From assembly GCA_947179485.1 (NCBI GenBank), contig OX359249.1:42456250-42520249 (forward strand): a stretch of DNA of 64,000 nucleotides, read 5' to 3'. Numbering within the stretch: the stretch's first letter is position 1; every line of letters begins with the position of its first letter. The notes under the pieces are model-generated. The model was given only the letters and a program-made list of their open reading frames with translations. It searched no databases and was not told the DNA's origin. This document shows positions 13,060 to 23,795 of this stretch, in pieces. Both the position numbers and the translations under genes were made by a program. Origin of the DNA: Allacma fusca. Taxonomy: Eukaryota; Arthropoda; Collembola; Symphypleona; Sminthuridae.

Positions 13060-14940
13060 GGACGTCTATAATCTATAGTCGTTTCCCCTCGTATTCCCAA
13101 AATTTCATTTTTCCTGGCTCCCCTGCCTCTCTCTTTCGTTTTGTCTCTCGCCTCGCCAAGTGTGACCATTTGTCCTTCCCTGTTTTATAATGACATCGAA
13201 CTGCCAACCCCTATGGCAAGTAACCAAGGAGCTACTGCTACTGGAAGGGACTGGAAATATTTCTTCTTTCTTTGTAACCAAATACACACAAGTTCACTCT
13301 GCCCGGCCTTTGTGAGCGTGCATACTCTCCGTACATATGGACTCACATGTATGCACAGCCACATATATATGCATAGGTGAACATACAGGGGAAACTCCAT
13401 GTCCAAAAAATATCCTTCTGGGACGAGTAAGTGTGAGTGGAAGAAGTTTCCCGAGCTATAGTTCCATCACAGAAGACTCCCAAGTAAGTTCTCATCATAG
13501 CTCGGATGTTACTCTCAAAGTTCATATGAACCTTCATATGATTATTATTCCTCCTCAATATCACGTTGCTTTCGTTGAAAAATCAACTTTTTTTCCCCCT
13601 GTTTACAAAGGGATTGAACAACCTGTGTCAAAGTCGTCATCTCTATCCTGTACCTTGCTTGTATTATTAACAACTATTATAAAGATGGGATACAAAACCA
13701 CAGCAGGAGCAAACGGCTGGGATTTTTTCCCTTGATTTCCCTCCTTATTAAGAAAATCCTCCTGTATAGGCTTGAGTATCAATTATGCTCTATTTCCGAA
13801 CGGAGTTAGTACTTTTTCATTTCTTGCATTCATTTCGTCATTATTATTGAGTCAGTCAGGGATAGGAGGCGAGAATCCTTTTCAAAATTGTTGCTTGTAA
13901 ATTGAACACCTTTTTATACAACTTTACTCCGTTCCCCTTTCAATTTCTTAGAGGTGAACATGTCCTGGACAATTTCTCTAATATTTTGTATCTTTTTTTA
14001 TCCAACTTTTATTTTTGTACTGAACTCATTTCAGGGTCTTCGTAGAAATATTTATGTTTACAAAAGGGTTCAAAAAATAGATATCCTTTGGAGTTAGAAT
14101 TCAACGTGCTTTTCAGGAGTTGATTCTTCCTCATTCGGTTAGTATCCACAACTAGGGAATGTTCTTCATGTAATTGTAAATAGGACAAGTACTGATGTGA
14201 TGCTAAATAGTGCAGAATAATGAGACTACGGAATCTCTCGTACTTTTGTCAAGTGCATTGAGCATTTTGAAACCAATGCTATTGCTTCGGTCCTATTTGA
14301 AGCTAATGTCACCGCAGCGAAGGGAGAACGTTCCCATTGAATCAGTTATGAGATGTAAATGAAGGCATCGAACTATGCATACAGTATCATTACAGTCATT
14401 CAGAAAATGCACAAGATATCAACACATGAGTGTAATCTGCAGTGAGCAAAGGACTCGTGTGTTAATTTTTTATCAACTCCAAAGGGTAGCTCGTTACTCG
14501 ATAATCGTGAAAGGGTCGAGTTAACGAACCCTGCATAATAAAAAATAATGTATGCAAAATAGGTGGCTGAGGGTCATTTCTTATGGCTCTTCCCATCCAT
14601 TACTCAACGGAAGGGTCCGGACAAATGTACACTGCACGTCCCACAACTTGCCGTTGGTTAATTTAGGACCCATGTTAAAAAAATCCAATTAGAATTTACT
14701 ACCACGTTGTGCAGGCTAGTAGCTATAGGGACTTCTGCAGGGAAGGCTCACTAGCCGAGAAAGACCTAGGATCCTCCGTCAAAAAAAAAATACTTTCTGT
14801 TGGATTGGATGTTCAACTTAAAAGTGTAGTAGCCCTAGCTCTGAGCCGCTTGCTAAAATAAGAGATAAATACTGCTATTTCTGAATACACTATTAAATTC
14901 AAAAAGGAGGGGGTTCACTTGGTGATAAGGCAGCAATGAA
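13060..14940. other. No gene recognised
   Basis: A 132-codon plus frame at 13337-13735 is the longest here. It is Ser-rich in the first half and has no motif I recognise. The rest is AT-rich with dispersed GTAAGT-like words. Probably non-coding. Confidence 0.45.
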
Positions 14941-14973
14941 TTTTTTTTCTTGTTTTTTTTTCTCTCTCTCCCA
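14941..14973 (+). promoter_or_regulatory. Strong splice-acceptor-like polypyrimidine tract
   Basis: An almost pure T/C run of about 30 bases ends in CTCTCTCTCCCAG. This is as good a 3' splice site as can be seen by eye in this window. The sequence after it is open for only 34 codons in one frame and has no recognised motif, so an exon cannot be claimed. It may equally be a chance tract built from a short CT array. Confidence 0.25.
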
Positions 14974-17036
14974 GCAACGCAATCCGAATCAAGTCTGTAT
15001 GTGTATAATGTACCTAATATATTTATCAAGGAGGAACCCCCCTCAATCTACAAGCACACACTTTCATCCTAACATGTAATCTGCATTTACGACTACTTTC
15101 GCACTCGTAAGCAGAAATGGACGAGTGAGAAGGAGGCAGGGAGTAATCAGCTTTAAATTATCAGGGACGAAGGATATGAGAAATTATATTGAGAGACGTG
15201 GGCAGTGCATACCTATCTATGTATACAGCTCCATCATCACCACTTAAGCCCAAGCATAGGCAGATAACTTCACATCGACTGCCCCATGGAAATATCAATG
15301 TGTAGCGGAGATACATATGTATAATTACATAATTATGCATTTCCAAGAAAAAGTTTTAGCTCAGCAAAATAGAAATTACAATGTTTATTCTTTCTCATAG
15401 AAAGCAAACTATTTAATAAAGTTATTCACATATGACGTTTTAGCTCAATTATATTATACCCCTCTTATAATTTATTGCTTTTATTGCTTTTTCTTTCTCT
15501 CAATCTTGAATTTTACGAAATCTCTGCATTAATTTGCACAAACAAATTTTCACTTAACTTTACATAATAAACTATAAAGCTTCTACAGTAAACTGTAATA
15601 AAACAAATTATTTACGACCGCCCGGCTCAAACTGCTCTCCTTCCAACTTCAACCACTTGTAAAAACAAATGTGAGTTTTATCACTACTGTATTGATTTAT
15701 TTCTTCCTCATGACCTTCAATCTGATTACTAAAGGCCAGTTCATTGGGGGAATTTTTGTTATTTAATTTGACAGGAACGAGTATTTAATACTCCTGCCTC
15801 GAATGCTTTCCAATATTATTTCTCTTAAATAATTATTATAGATAGATATCTAATTACATGTAAGTCAAAATCATATCAGGGTTCAGAAAGTTCTTATTTC
15901 CCACTTCCTCCTACGTAGTTACCTTTTTTAGGGTAGTTTGTTCAATAATTATTTAGTATCTCATAATAAATTTTTTTCAAAAGGGATACTTTTGTTGAAT
16001 TACAATAAAAAGATATGCATTAATTATTTATTATTACGTAAATGCATGGTATTAATCTCCCCGAAAATTTTTGTATTTGTTCCATAGGAAGGATTTTCTA
16101 AGTGATTATGTACAAGCACGGTATTACACTGAGTAGTAGGATTTTCGAAACGAATTCTGGAGGAGTCAGAATCCCGACATAATTGGCAATGGTTGTGGTT
16201 ACGGATGTATGTATCTATGTATAGTGCTACAGGGAAATCCGTAAGTGTACGTATGCATGGTCCCCATACCCCTCCACACACCCAAAGACAAAAGCTGACT
16301 CAGCCTGTATAGTACAGAGTAATGTACACATGCATGTAGTAATGATGCTGGCTACAAAAATATATATGCGTGCATGGATGATTACGCCGCTTTCACTAGT
16401 CGGCTTAGCTGAGATCTCTGGGATGGAGTTTAGTATCTGGTGGAGTCCGTTGGACAAAAAACGTGGTCGGTATGGGTGCCGTTGTGCTCCACACATGGGA
16501 GGGAATTGAATGGGAAGTGCGTATGCAAATGGCAAGAGCCTACGTGTAGAACCTCCGACCTTCTCATAACAGTGATTTAAAGTTGTAATGAATGCACATA
16601 TATTGAGGACTTGAGAGATAGAGCGGGAGAGTGCGGGAGTAAACGGAGCAGTGAGAGGTTATGGAGAGGGGCAGCGGAGGATGCCACGTCATGTCTGTAT
16701 GTACCTACTGTACTTTGAGGGACTACGGATCGCTGACTGTGGTAAAATGTGAGAGACGTCCTCCCCATGTATTTCCTATACATGGATGCCTATTAGAGGC
16801 ATTGTAGTGAAATGAGGAAGAGATTCCAATTCACACCACAGAATGATTAAACCTATCTTTCCCAACATCTGCTCATTATTATTATGTTTTATATATTAGT
16901 CGAGTGTGGTCTGGTGTGGTGCGGGCCAATGTATTTCCAGCCATGGAAATACCTAATGTAATGTGAAGTAAAAGCGATCTCAAGTCAAGCCAATGCCAAG
17001 TATGGACCGAAATTTCACAAGAAAGAAAAGCCTTTG

Positions 17037-17038
<2 letters not shown>
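14974..17038. other. No gene recognised
   Basis: AT-rich non-coding sequence. Frames of 61-102 codons on the minus strand (15161-15346, 16024-16281, 16227-16535, 16577-16783) have no recognisable domain or splice support. Confidence 0.5.

Positions 17039-17093
<55 letters not shown>
17039..17093. repeat. (CA)n microsatellite
   Basis: About 27 uninterrupted CA units, the longest CA/GT array in the window. It gives a false poly-Thr-His reading on the plus strand. Confidence 0.98.
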
Positions 17094-17095
<2 letters not shown>

Positions 17096-17370
17096 CACAC
17101 ATCTACATGTATCTACATATGAGAGCAAAAGTCTCCATACTCGTTTACGTACACTCATAAATTCAGGGAGTCTTTATTGCTCAAACACATTCTCTACGGA
17201 GAGGGACTTGTGCATTGTGCATCATTTTCATGCTCACTGACTCATGTTGAACTCGATGGGTAATTTGAAATTTGAAACAATTGACTCCTTACTAATACCA
17301 TTTTACGAATAACATTGTTATCATTGTGCATTTTGGCGTTTCATGCTTTTGTGGCTCCACTACCACTCTC

Positions 17371-17391
17371 GCTCTCTCTCTCTCTCTCTCT
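17371..17391. repeat. (CT)n microsatellite
   Basis: About 10 CT units, followed by a longer T/C-rich stretch to about 17460. Confidence 0.95.
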
Positions 17392-17578
17392 TTTCTCTTT
17401 CCTCGCCTTCCATGTCTCTCTCCCCCGCGCTTCTTCTTTCCTCCTCCTTCCTCTCCTTCCTTTTATTAATCTGATTAAGACAATGTTCGAATCATTTTCT
17501 GCGGTTGTAGTCCTCTGCCATGTCAATTCCCCGTCTTCATGTGTGTCTGCATATGTGTAATGTGTGTACTTCCTCTCC

Positions 17579-17581
<3 letters not shown>

Positions 17582-17611
<30 letters not shown>
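17582..17611. repeat. (CT)n microsatellite
   Basis: About 15 CT units, about 190 bases from the previous CT array and in the same orientation. Both sit in a pyrimidine-rich block. Confidence 0.96.
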
Positions 17612-17612
<1 letters not shown>

Positions 17613-17992
17613 TCACTTTCTATTTGCTTCATCTCCAAGTTAGGGAAAAATTTACCTTGGCTTCTCTCTGCAATTACATTAATTCCGCTTGACATGTATT
17701 CATCAGCCTAACCACCGCCTCTGTGCTTTAGCCTCCTAACCACCATGAAGATTACTGAATGAATTTCAATTACTAGACGAATCCCCAAAATTTTCGAACC
17801 CCGTCTCTTTTTTCTCACTTGAACAAGAATGGATAAATACTACATCAATGAGAGCACCACTTCCACTTGGGATGCTACAGATGGCGCCCCTCCCTGGCTC
17901 CCTTTTATGTCCGTAGCAGGAACCTGCCGTTGAGTGATTTTCTCCTTAGGATTTTTCTCTGTGTAAAAGACTTGACCCAATAAACACTTTTC
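17612..17992. other. No gene recognised
   Basis: Non-coding sequence between the CT array and the next pair of open frames. No motif seen. Confidence 0.5.
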
Positions 17993-18538
17993 GTGTTAGG
18001 AAATCTAAACACTGGATATTACAAAGAGATATTGAAAAAGATAAAGTGTAAATTGAGAGCTTCAAGAATAGAGTGCATTTTAAAGGGTTTTTTGGTTTTG
18101 ATAAATCCCTTATCAGTGGAGTTGCAGATCAACCCCAGAGACTGTGTCGGGGAATTAGTAAAAATGTTGGAAAAGACGACAGTTCTGAGTTAGTGGGCGT
18201 TGGGAGCTGGTTTTTGCGACGGGAAGAGAATACTTCCTGAAAGGACTGGTTTTGTGGGCGTAAATATAAAATACGTGCAGGAATGAGGGCTGTAGCCGGG
18301 AATGGAGGGTAAACATAAGCAACTGGAGCAAGAGTGTCAAATGTATGGGGAAAATGAATGGGATGAAAGCCGGAGAATATGTCACGTACTTGTATGTAAA
18401 GCCATCAAAAGTATTATTTACAGTGCGAAATGTAATCGAAGACGAAGTGTTAAAACAAATTCCTTTGGCCATAAACACTTCCGTGGAATTCAAGGATAGA
18501 ATGATTTTTTCTCTCAATAATTTCCTAAATGAAAAATA
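17993..18538 (+). other. Two adjacent open frames, possible coding remnant
   Basis: The first plus frame is open for 66 codons to 18193 and rich in Lys, Leu and Ile. The second, in another frame, is open from about 18270 to 18538 (about 89 codons) and ends Phe-Leu-Asn-Glu-Lys-stop. Both have residue contents typical of soluble proteins, but neither shows a domain I recognise. The minus strand is also open for 120 codons over 18155-18517, which weakens the case. They could be two exons, a decayed gene or chance. Confidence 0.12.
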
Positions 18539-20716
18539 AAGTACAAATAAGGATCGGGTGCTTTTGTACAGAACGAGATTGGAAGTTTACCAAGTACAAA
18601 CTTATCGGGGGTGTTCGGAAATTTGTATGAATGCAGAAGACTTGATGAGAAAGCATTGAGGGAAATAGTGCGGTATGTAACATATGTATGTACCTATGGA
18701 TATATGACAATGCGAAGGAGGACTTGTAGATATTTTCCCTAAAGTCAACTTTGATGTGTGGGCATGCACTAAATGAAATAAAGGTAAGTAGATATCTTGT
18801 GTTAAGTGTACGTCGCTCGTCTCACTTGTTTTCCTTAGGTTTGTGTCAACTTGGGCCAAGTCCCTTGCACAGTTGTGTACTTACCACCTACGTGTAAAAA
18901 ATTGCTGACGGGTCTTATAAAAATGCTTTCTTTGGGTACATACATCGGGTATGGCATCATGTGAAAAGTGCAAGTTTGCCTCTCCTCCTGTGTCTTTGCA
19001 TTACGGTAAAGAATATATTGAACAAGTGGGAATAAGTGTGGAGAAAGCCATGGGATCTCATATTCTCCACAGCTATTTTGTATATTTGATTTAGGATGTA
19101 AAACGACTTTACTCTCATTCAGCCGAGTCTTACACTTGAATAGCATTTACAGTTTGTGTTACTGGATCCACACTTTTCCATGACACTCCGTCCTCTCAAC
19201 TCTTGCCTATTGCCTTCTTCCCTTACAAAGAGCATCCTATGTGGAGTAGAAGAGTTAGGCATAAATTCATATATGGACATAACTTCCTCAACAATTGTAG
19301 AAAAAAGGCCAGTGGCTTGAAAGGCATGGAGTATAGGACGGTTTTTCCATAGCTATATGTAGAGTACAGATCCACTCTCAAAGGCAGTATGTAACCCTTA
19401 TGTAAGGGCCTCACTCCTCTTTCCCTCTATCTCTCTCTCTTGAACGAACGAACAAGTTGGTCTGCAATGTGGTAAAATTTCACCGTGTCGACTTTACACT
19501 GGCAGCCACTTCAAGCTAAACAAAAGGCTTCACATTCTTCATATTGCTCTTGGAGGAGAAATTCTAGTCTCTACGTGTTGTATCTGTAGATTTGTCAGGA
19601 GTATAGGCTATAGGAGAAAGTGTGTACTAGCTTACAACTTTTCATGTGCTCACTTTATGTTGACTGTAGATTTCAAGTAAGAAAAAGAAAGAGAGAGAGA
19701 GAGAAAAAAAAAGAAAGAAAGACAACAGGGAAGAAAAACAAGCCAGGCCATGGACAGGGAGGTTTTTTTCTTTTCCATATTTCCATATCCATAGCTATAA
19801 TAATAAGGTTATGGTTCTGGAGTGTTCCAAGCTGCTGTTGCTGCTTTCAAGTGTGCTGCATACTATAAACACTCGTATGGGTCTGAGACTGTAGGATAAG
19901 TATTCCTAGCTGAGATCCGGAGAGTAAGTATCGAAGCATGGGAAGTATTCGGCGGACTGGTTTGTATTATAAAAAAAACTGGAAGGATTGTAAAACATAG
20001 TGGAAGTGTAAAGCCCAATGAGCACACGGCCCGAGAGGAAGGGAAATAGTGTATAAAGGGTTATATGGCCAAAGACTGAAATATGGAATGCCTTTTTTTG
20101 TCACATACCTCGGCGTACTTTCACCAATAACTTTGGCACTTTCCTCTTTTTCAACTTTCACTTCTCTCCCTCTTTGTCTTGAACCAGTCGACTCGTATTC
20201 ATATCAAACCATATGTGAGCATGGAACTAGAGACTGGAGCAGAAAGGTGTTCCGAGTAGTTTTTATGTATCTGTATATTAAGGGATCTATAGGTATGTGT
20301 ATATAGATATCTACATATGTAGGTTTCCCGTGTATTTTTTTTTACTCTTGTATATTTATTTACTGGAGTAAAAACTGGCTGGAAATGAAAGTTTTGCGTA
20401 CATGCATAAACATATTGACGGGTGATATTTCCCATGTCTGGAGGTACCCACTCGCTGGGAATGTATTGGGCTTTAACGGCAGGAGTAACATCCTATAAGT
20501 ACTCTGCATACAAAAACACTTTACGACCGACTCACTGGGAAACCTACCTTCCGAAATATGTTCAGGGGACGAACATACATTGAGAGTTAAACTCTTGGCG
20601 CTTTTTTCCACGTGTACCATCTCTCTAGATGTACACTCGCAATTGGAGTCACAAAGTGATGAGGACTAGTGTTTGTAACTCCAGATGTGAAAATACGTGA
20701 AATGCAAGGTTTTCTC

Positions 20717-20718
<2 letters not shown>
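18539..20718. other. No gene recognised; purine tract at 19679-19721
   Basis: Several frames of 60-103 codons on both strands without recognisable motifs. A pure purine run of about 43 bases at 19679-19721, a mix of GA and GAAA words, is a degenerate relative of the GA arrays. Confidence 0.45.

Positions 20719-20762
<44 letters not shown>
20719..20762. repeat. (CT)n microsatellite
   Basis: About 22 CT units, followed at once by CACAAACACACAAACA. Confidence 0.97.
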
Positions 20763-20765
<3 letters not shown>

Positions 20766-21022
20766 AACACACAAACATACTGAAAGTCAGCCAGCTCAAA
20801 ATATCATGTTGGACTTTTATATGGGAAACTTGATACTAGACTAGCGTTTTATGTACGCGAGTACCGCAACGTGCATTACCATTACCTCCTCGTAGCCAAC
20901 TACTACATTTCCAGCGGAATGCCATAGTATGACATGAAATGCCTCCTCTCTCTCTCCCAATATCATCCTTTGTAGTATTTATTAGTCTGCATACGTCCAT
21001 AAATACGCGTGTATATAACTGT

Positions 21023-21054
21023 ATGTGTGTGTGTGTGTGTGTGTGTATGTGTGT
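21023..21054. repeat. (GT)n microsatellite
   Basis: About 11 GT units with a TATG interruption near each end. Confidence 0.95.
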
Positions 21055-21183
21055 ACGTCGTTTGAAAAGGTCTCCACTTTCATCTGTGTTTCTATCCATA
21101 ACCACGATGACTCCACTTGCATTGTATTCTATTGGAAGCACATCTCCAGCTTCCAATTTAACAAAATATCCAATACCGCACAC
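21055..21183 (-). other. Short open stretch with protein-like composition
   Basis: On the minus strand, about 43 codons upstream of the GT array read as a mix of acidic, Gly and hydrophobic residues, including Lys-Leu-Glu-Ala-Gly-Asp-Val-Leu-Pro and Val-Val-Met-Asp-Arg-Asn. This is less repetitive than most chance frames here. The frame then runs into the CA/GT array, so a real exon would have to end before it, and no clear donor was found there. No family identified. Confidence 0.12.
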
Positions 21184-22050
21184 TCACATGCATAATAAAA
21201 CACTCCCACCTCCTCCTCACTTTCAACTCATATTCTGCTTTCTTCTTCATAACTAACATTTTGTCCTTTCTGTTCCTCTCACTCTTTTATCCTCTCTCCA
21301 ACTACTGCTCTCCAGGTCTTTCCCTCACGTTGGCTTCCTTATTAGGCCACAGCCTCTGACATCCCTTTCGTGGAAAAAACCCGGCTCGTATTTGTAATGA
21401 ACCCTGCCATTAATTTCTCCAATGCACAACCAGCCAATACTTCCCTATCTTTCATTAACCCGTCGTCGTCATGTTTGGTACATGGAGACCAAGAGAAAGT
21501 ACTTATATTTCCATAGAAAATGCTCTCTTTCATCCTTTGGTTTCAAATTCCCAACTGTATGAATAGCTTTGTACACACATTTGAGTGAATGAACATTTCT
21601 TGAATCCTTAATAAATTAAGGAAAGCATAAAAGAAAAATGTACAACTCTCACGTTCCCATAGTGAGGGTTCCATGGGCATGTTCCAACAAACTTAATTCG
21701 AAGCAGAATGTAATAAAAAGTCATCAAAGTACCCATTGTATGTTGATTGAAGCTTCCTTGTACACTTTTACATAAGTGCAAATGGAAAGGAGGAAGAAGC
21801 TTGAAGCTGAGCATAGGGGGAAAATTGCGTGCAGATGATACACTCAGGGCTGTAAGAATGTGACCAGGAGGTAAGAAGAGCATGGGAAAGATGGAGGTAT
21901 GTAATATTTATAAGCAGATAATTTTATTGGTTATTGAAAACATAGGAGAAGGAAAACTATTCCAGGAGTTGCGTTCCTTCCCTTGTCATATGAACTGGGA
22001 ATGTGTATGAGAAGATGGAATCACTGAAATTGCTGCGTGTTTGCCATGGT
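21184..22050. other. No gene recognised
   Basis: Pyrimidine-rich to about 21330, then AT-rich. Minus frames of 63 and 91 codons (21342-21533, 21608-21883) have no motif I recognise. Confidence 0.45.
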
Positions 22051-22148
22051 TTTTTTTTTTCCTTCTCTCTCGTCAGGCCAAGACGAAGAATAAGAGGACG
22101 AGAAGAGGAAGAAGAGAAAAGCTGAAAATTCTCGTACTATGTTCCTGA
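22051..22148 (+). other. Acceptor-like tract followed by a short basic open frame
   Basis: A run of about ten T is followed by CCTTCTCTCTCGTCAG at 22061-22076, a very good 3' splice site. From 22077 a 23-codon frame is rich in Lys and Arg (Lys-Arg-Thr-Arg-Arg-Gly-Arg-Arg-Glu-Lys) and ends at a TGA at 22146-22148. This would suit a basic C-terminal tail or a terminal exon. The purine-rich bases alone would also give a basic reading, and no upstream donor exon was identified. Confidence 0.18.
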
Positions 22149-23760
22149 CTTTCTAACATATTATCTGTCACTCAATCTTCCTCACATCACGTCACATGAC
22201 GAAGGAAGATACTTTTCTCTCTCACTCTCTCTAGCCTGAAAACTCTTTTTCTCCTACGATTTCTTCGTTCTTAACTTTAACTTCCCCGTCCGCTGCAGCA
22301 ATAGAGTCCCCATTACCTCTATGGTCTCTTTCCTCCACTCTCTCTCTCTCTCTTTCCTTCTCAGAAAGAAAAATACAAGTAAAAAGTGTGCTTAGAATTA
22401 CCCGTAGATATGCCTATCAGACTATGCTGGTATTTTTGGCAGTGGGACGTAGAGGCATAATTTTAACAGTATTACCTTCGTACATGGACCCCTGAGTAAA
22501 GCAGCGGATAAGAGTCGGAAGCAAATGTCCACAGGATGTTTTTAACAAAAAATAAGCATTGACAAGTGTAAGGACATTTATTTTTAAAAAGAATCTCGCA
22601 TGACTCACCCAGATGTGTACTTACAGTTGTCCAAAGATTTGGTACATTTATTGCGTTAGTAGGGGTGGTTCAGCTTCTAGATTTCGGAACGTATGTAGAT
22701 AGCCTCGGCTCTTAACGACAGTTGTATTTTTAGGTAGAAGCATTTCATATGTACGCCAGCTTCTATGTATGTACAATTTATGTACCTAATATCATGTGGG
22801 ACTATGTGCATGTGCACATGCATGAGACCATTTGTACATGACATGTATATACGCATTCATAAGTTTCTTTACATAACGGGATAGGAAGGAAAAGAATTGG
22901 AGTTTTGATTCCTCGATCCTCCTTCTCCATTTCAATATTAATTCCAGTCAGTGCTTCGTAAACTTGTTCATATTTCCCTGTCCGTAGCTTTTCCTTCTGT
23001 TTCTTATTTAAATGTCCAATCCAACGTATTGAGGGTGGAGGGAGGAAAGAAAAATTGCCCATGAAGCTCTTAGTGCGCTCTTGTCATTACTTTGCTTGGA
23101 GCTCCACATTTGGATAACCTCATATTGCCAAGTATTAGTGCATACATAGATATGGACTCTTTCTAATAATTTAGTACTTTCACGAATTCTACCTCCCTTT
23201 CTTATTTACTTTTTAAGGTACAGGGACTAACAGCTGGGAGACTTAGTACTTTGTACCCGCTTCGGAGCATCATGAAACCCTACTGATGTCTTTGCTGTGA
23301 AAGCTCAAACTATTTTGACTGATTTTGTAATGCCTAATGGTAAAAATGTTGTCATGTACGTTTTGATCATTAAGTTGTTACGAAGACCGTATTCGAAAAA
23401 TTCCTGTGAGAGTCCATTATTTTTAAATGAGTGGATATTAATTTCATGTAATGTTGCTCACTGATATAACTGGTTCAATGAAAGAAATAATTACATTGAA
23501 CTTCAAATTAAATATAACTGATAAATACAATTCCGCAGTAAGTATTCCGGAGTATAGGAGGCTGTTTTGGTTCCGGAAATCAACAATGATTATCTGGGAA
23601 TTCTTTCAGGGATGAAACCTGCATCATGTCAGCGCGAATCTGAATTTGAGGTCAGAATTCAAATAATGGTAGGAGTATTCAATGTTTTAAATTTAATTAA
23701 TTTTTTTAATTTCATCTAAGACAATCAAGTCAGAGGTTATAAATTGAAACTTCTGGAAAC
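22149..23760. other. No gene recognised
   Basis: A short CT array sits at about 22337-22355. A 16-bp perfect palindrome, TGCATGTGCACATGCA, lies at 22807-22822, which is about what chance allows. The 86-codon minus frame at 22802-23062 has no recognised motif. Confidence 0.45.
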
Positions 23761-23795
23761 AATGAAACAATGAAACAATGAAACAATGAAACAAT
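23761..23795. repeat. 8-bp tandem repeat, AATGAAAC
   Basis: Four perfect copies of AATGAAAC, with a partial copy at each end. Confidence 0.95.

Noticed and set aside
22807-22822. 16-bp perfect palindrome TGCATGTGCACATGCA as an operator-like site
   Set aside because: About one such palindrome is expected by chance in 64 kb, and ACATGCA-type words are common here.
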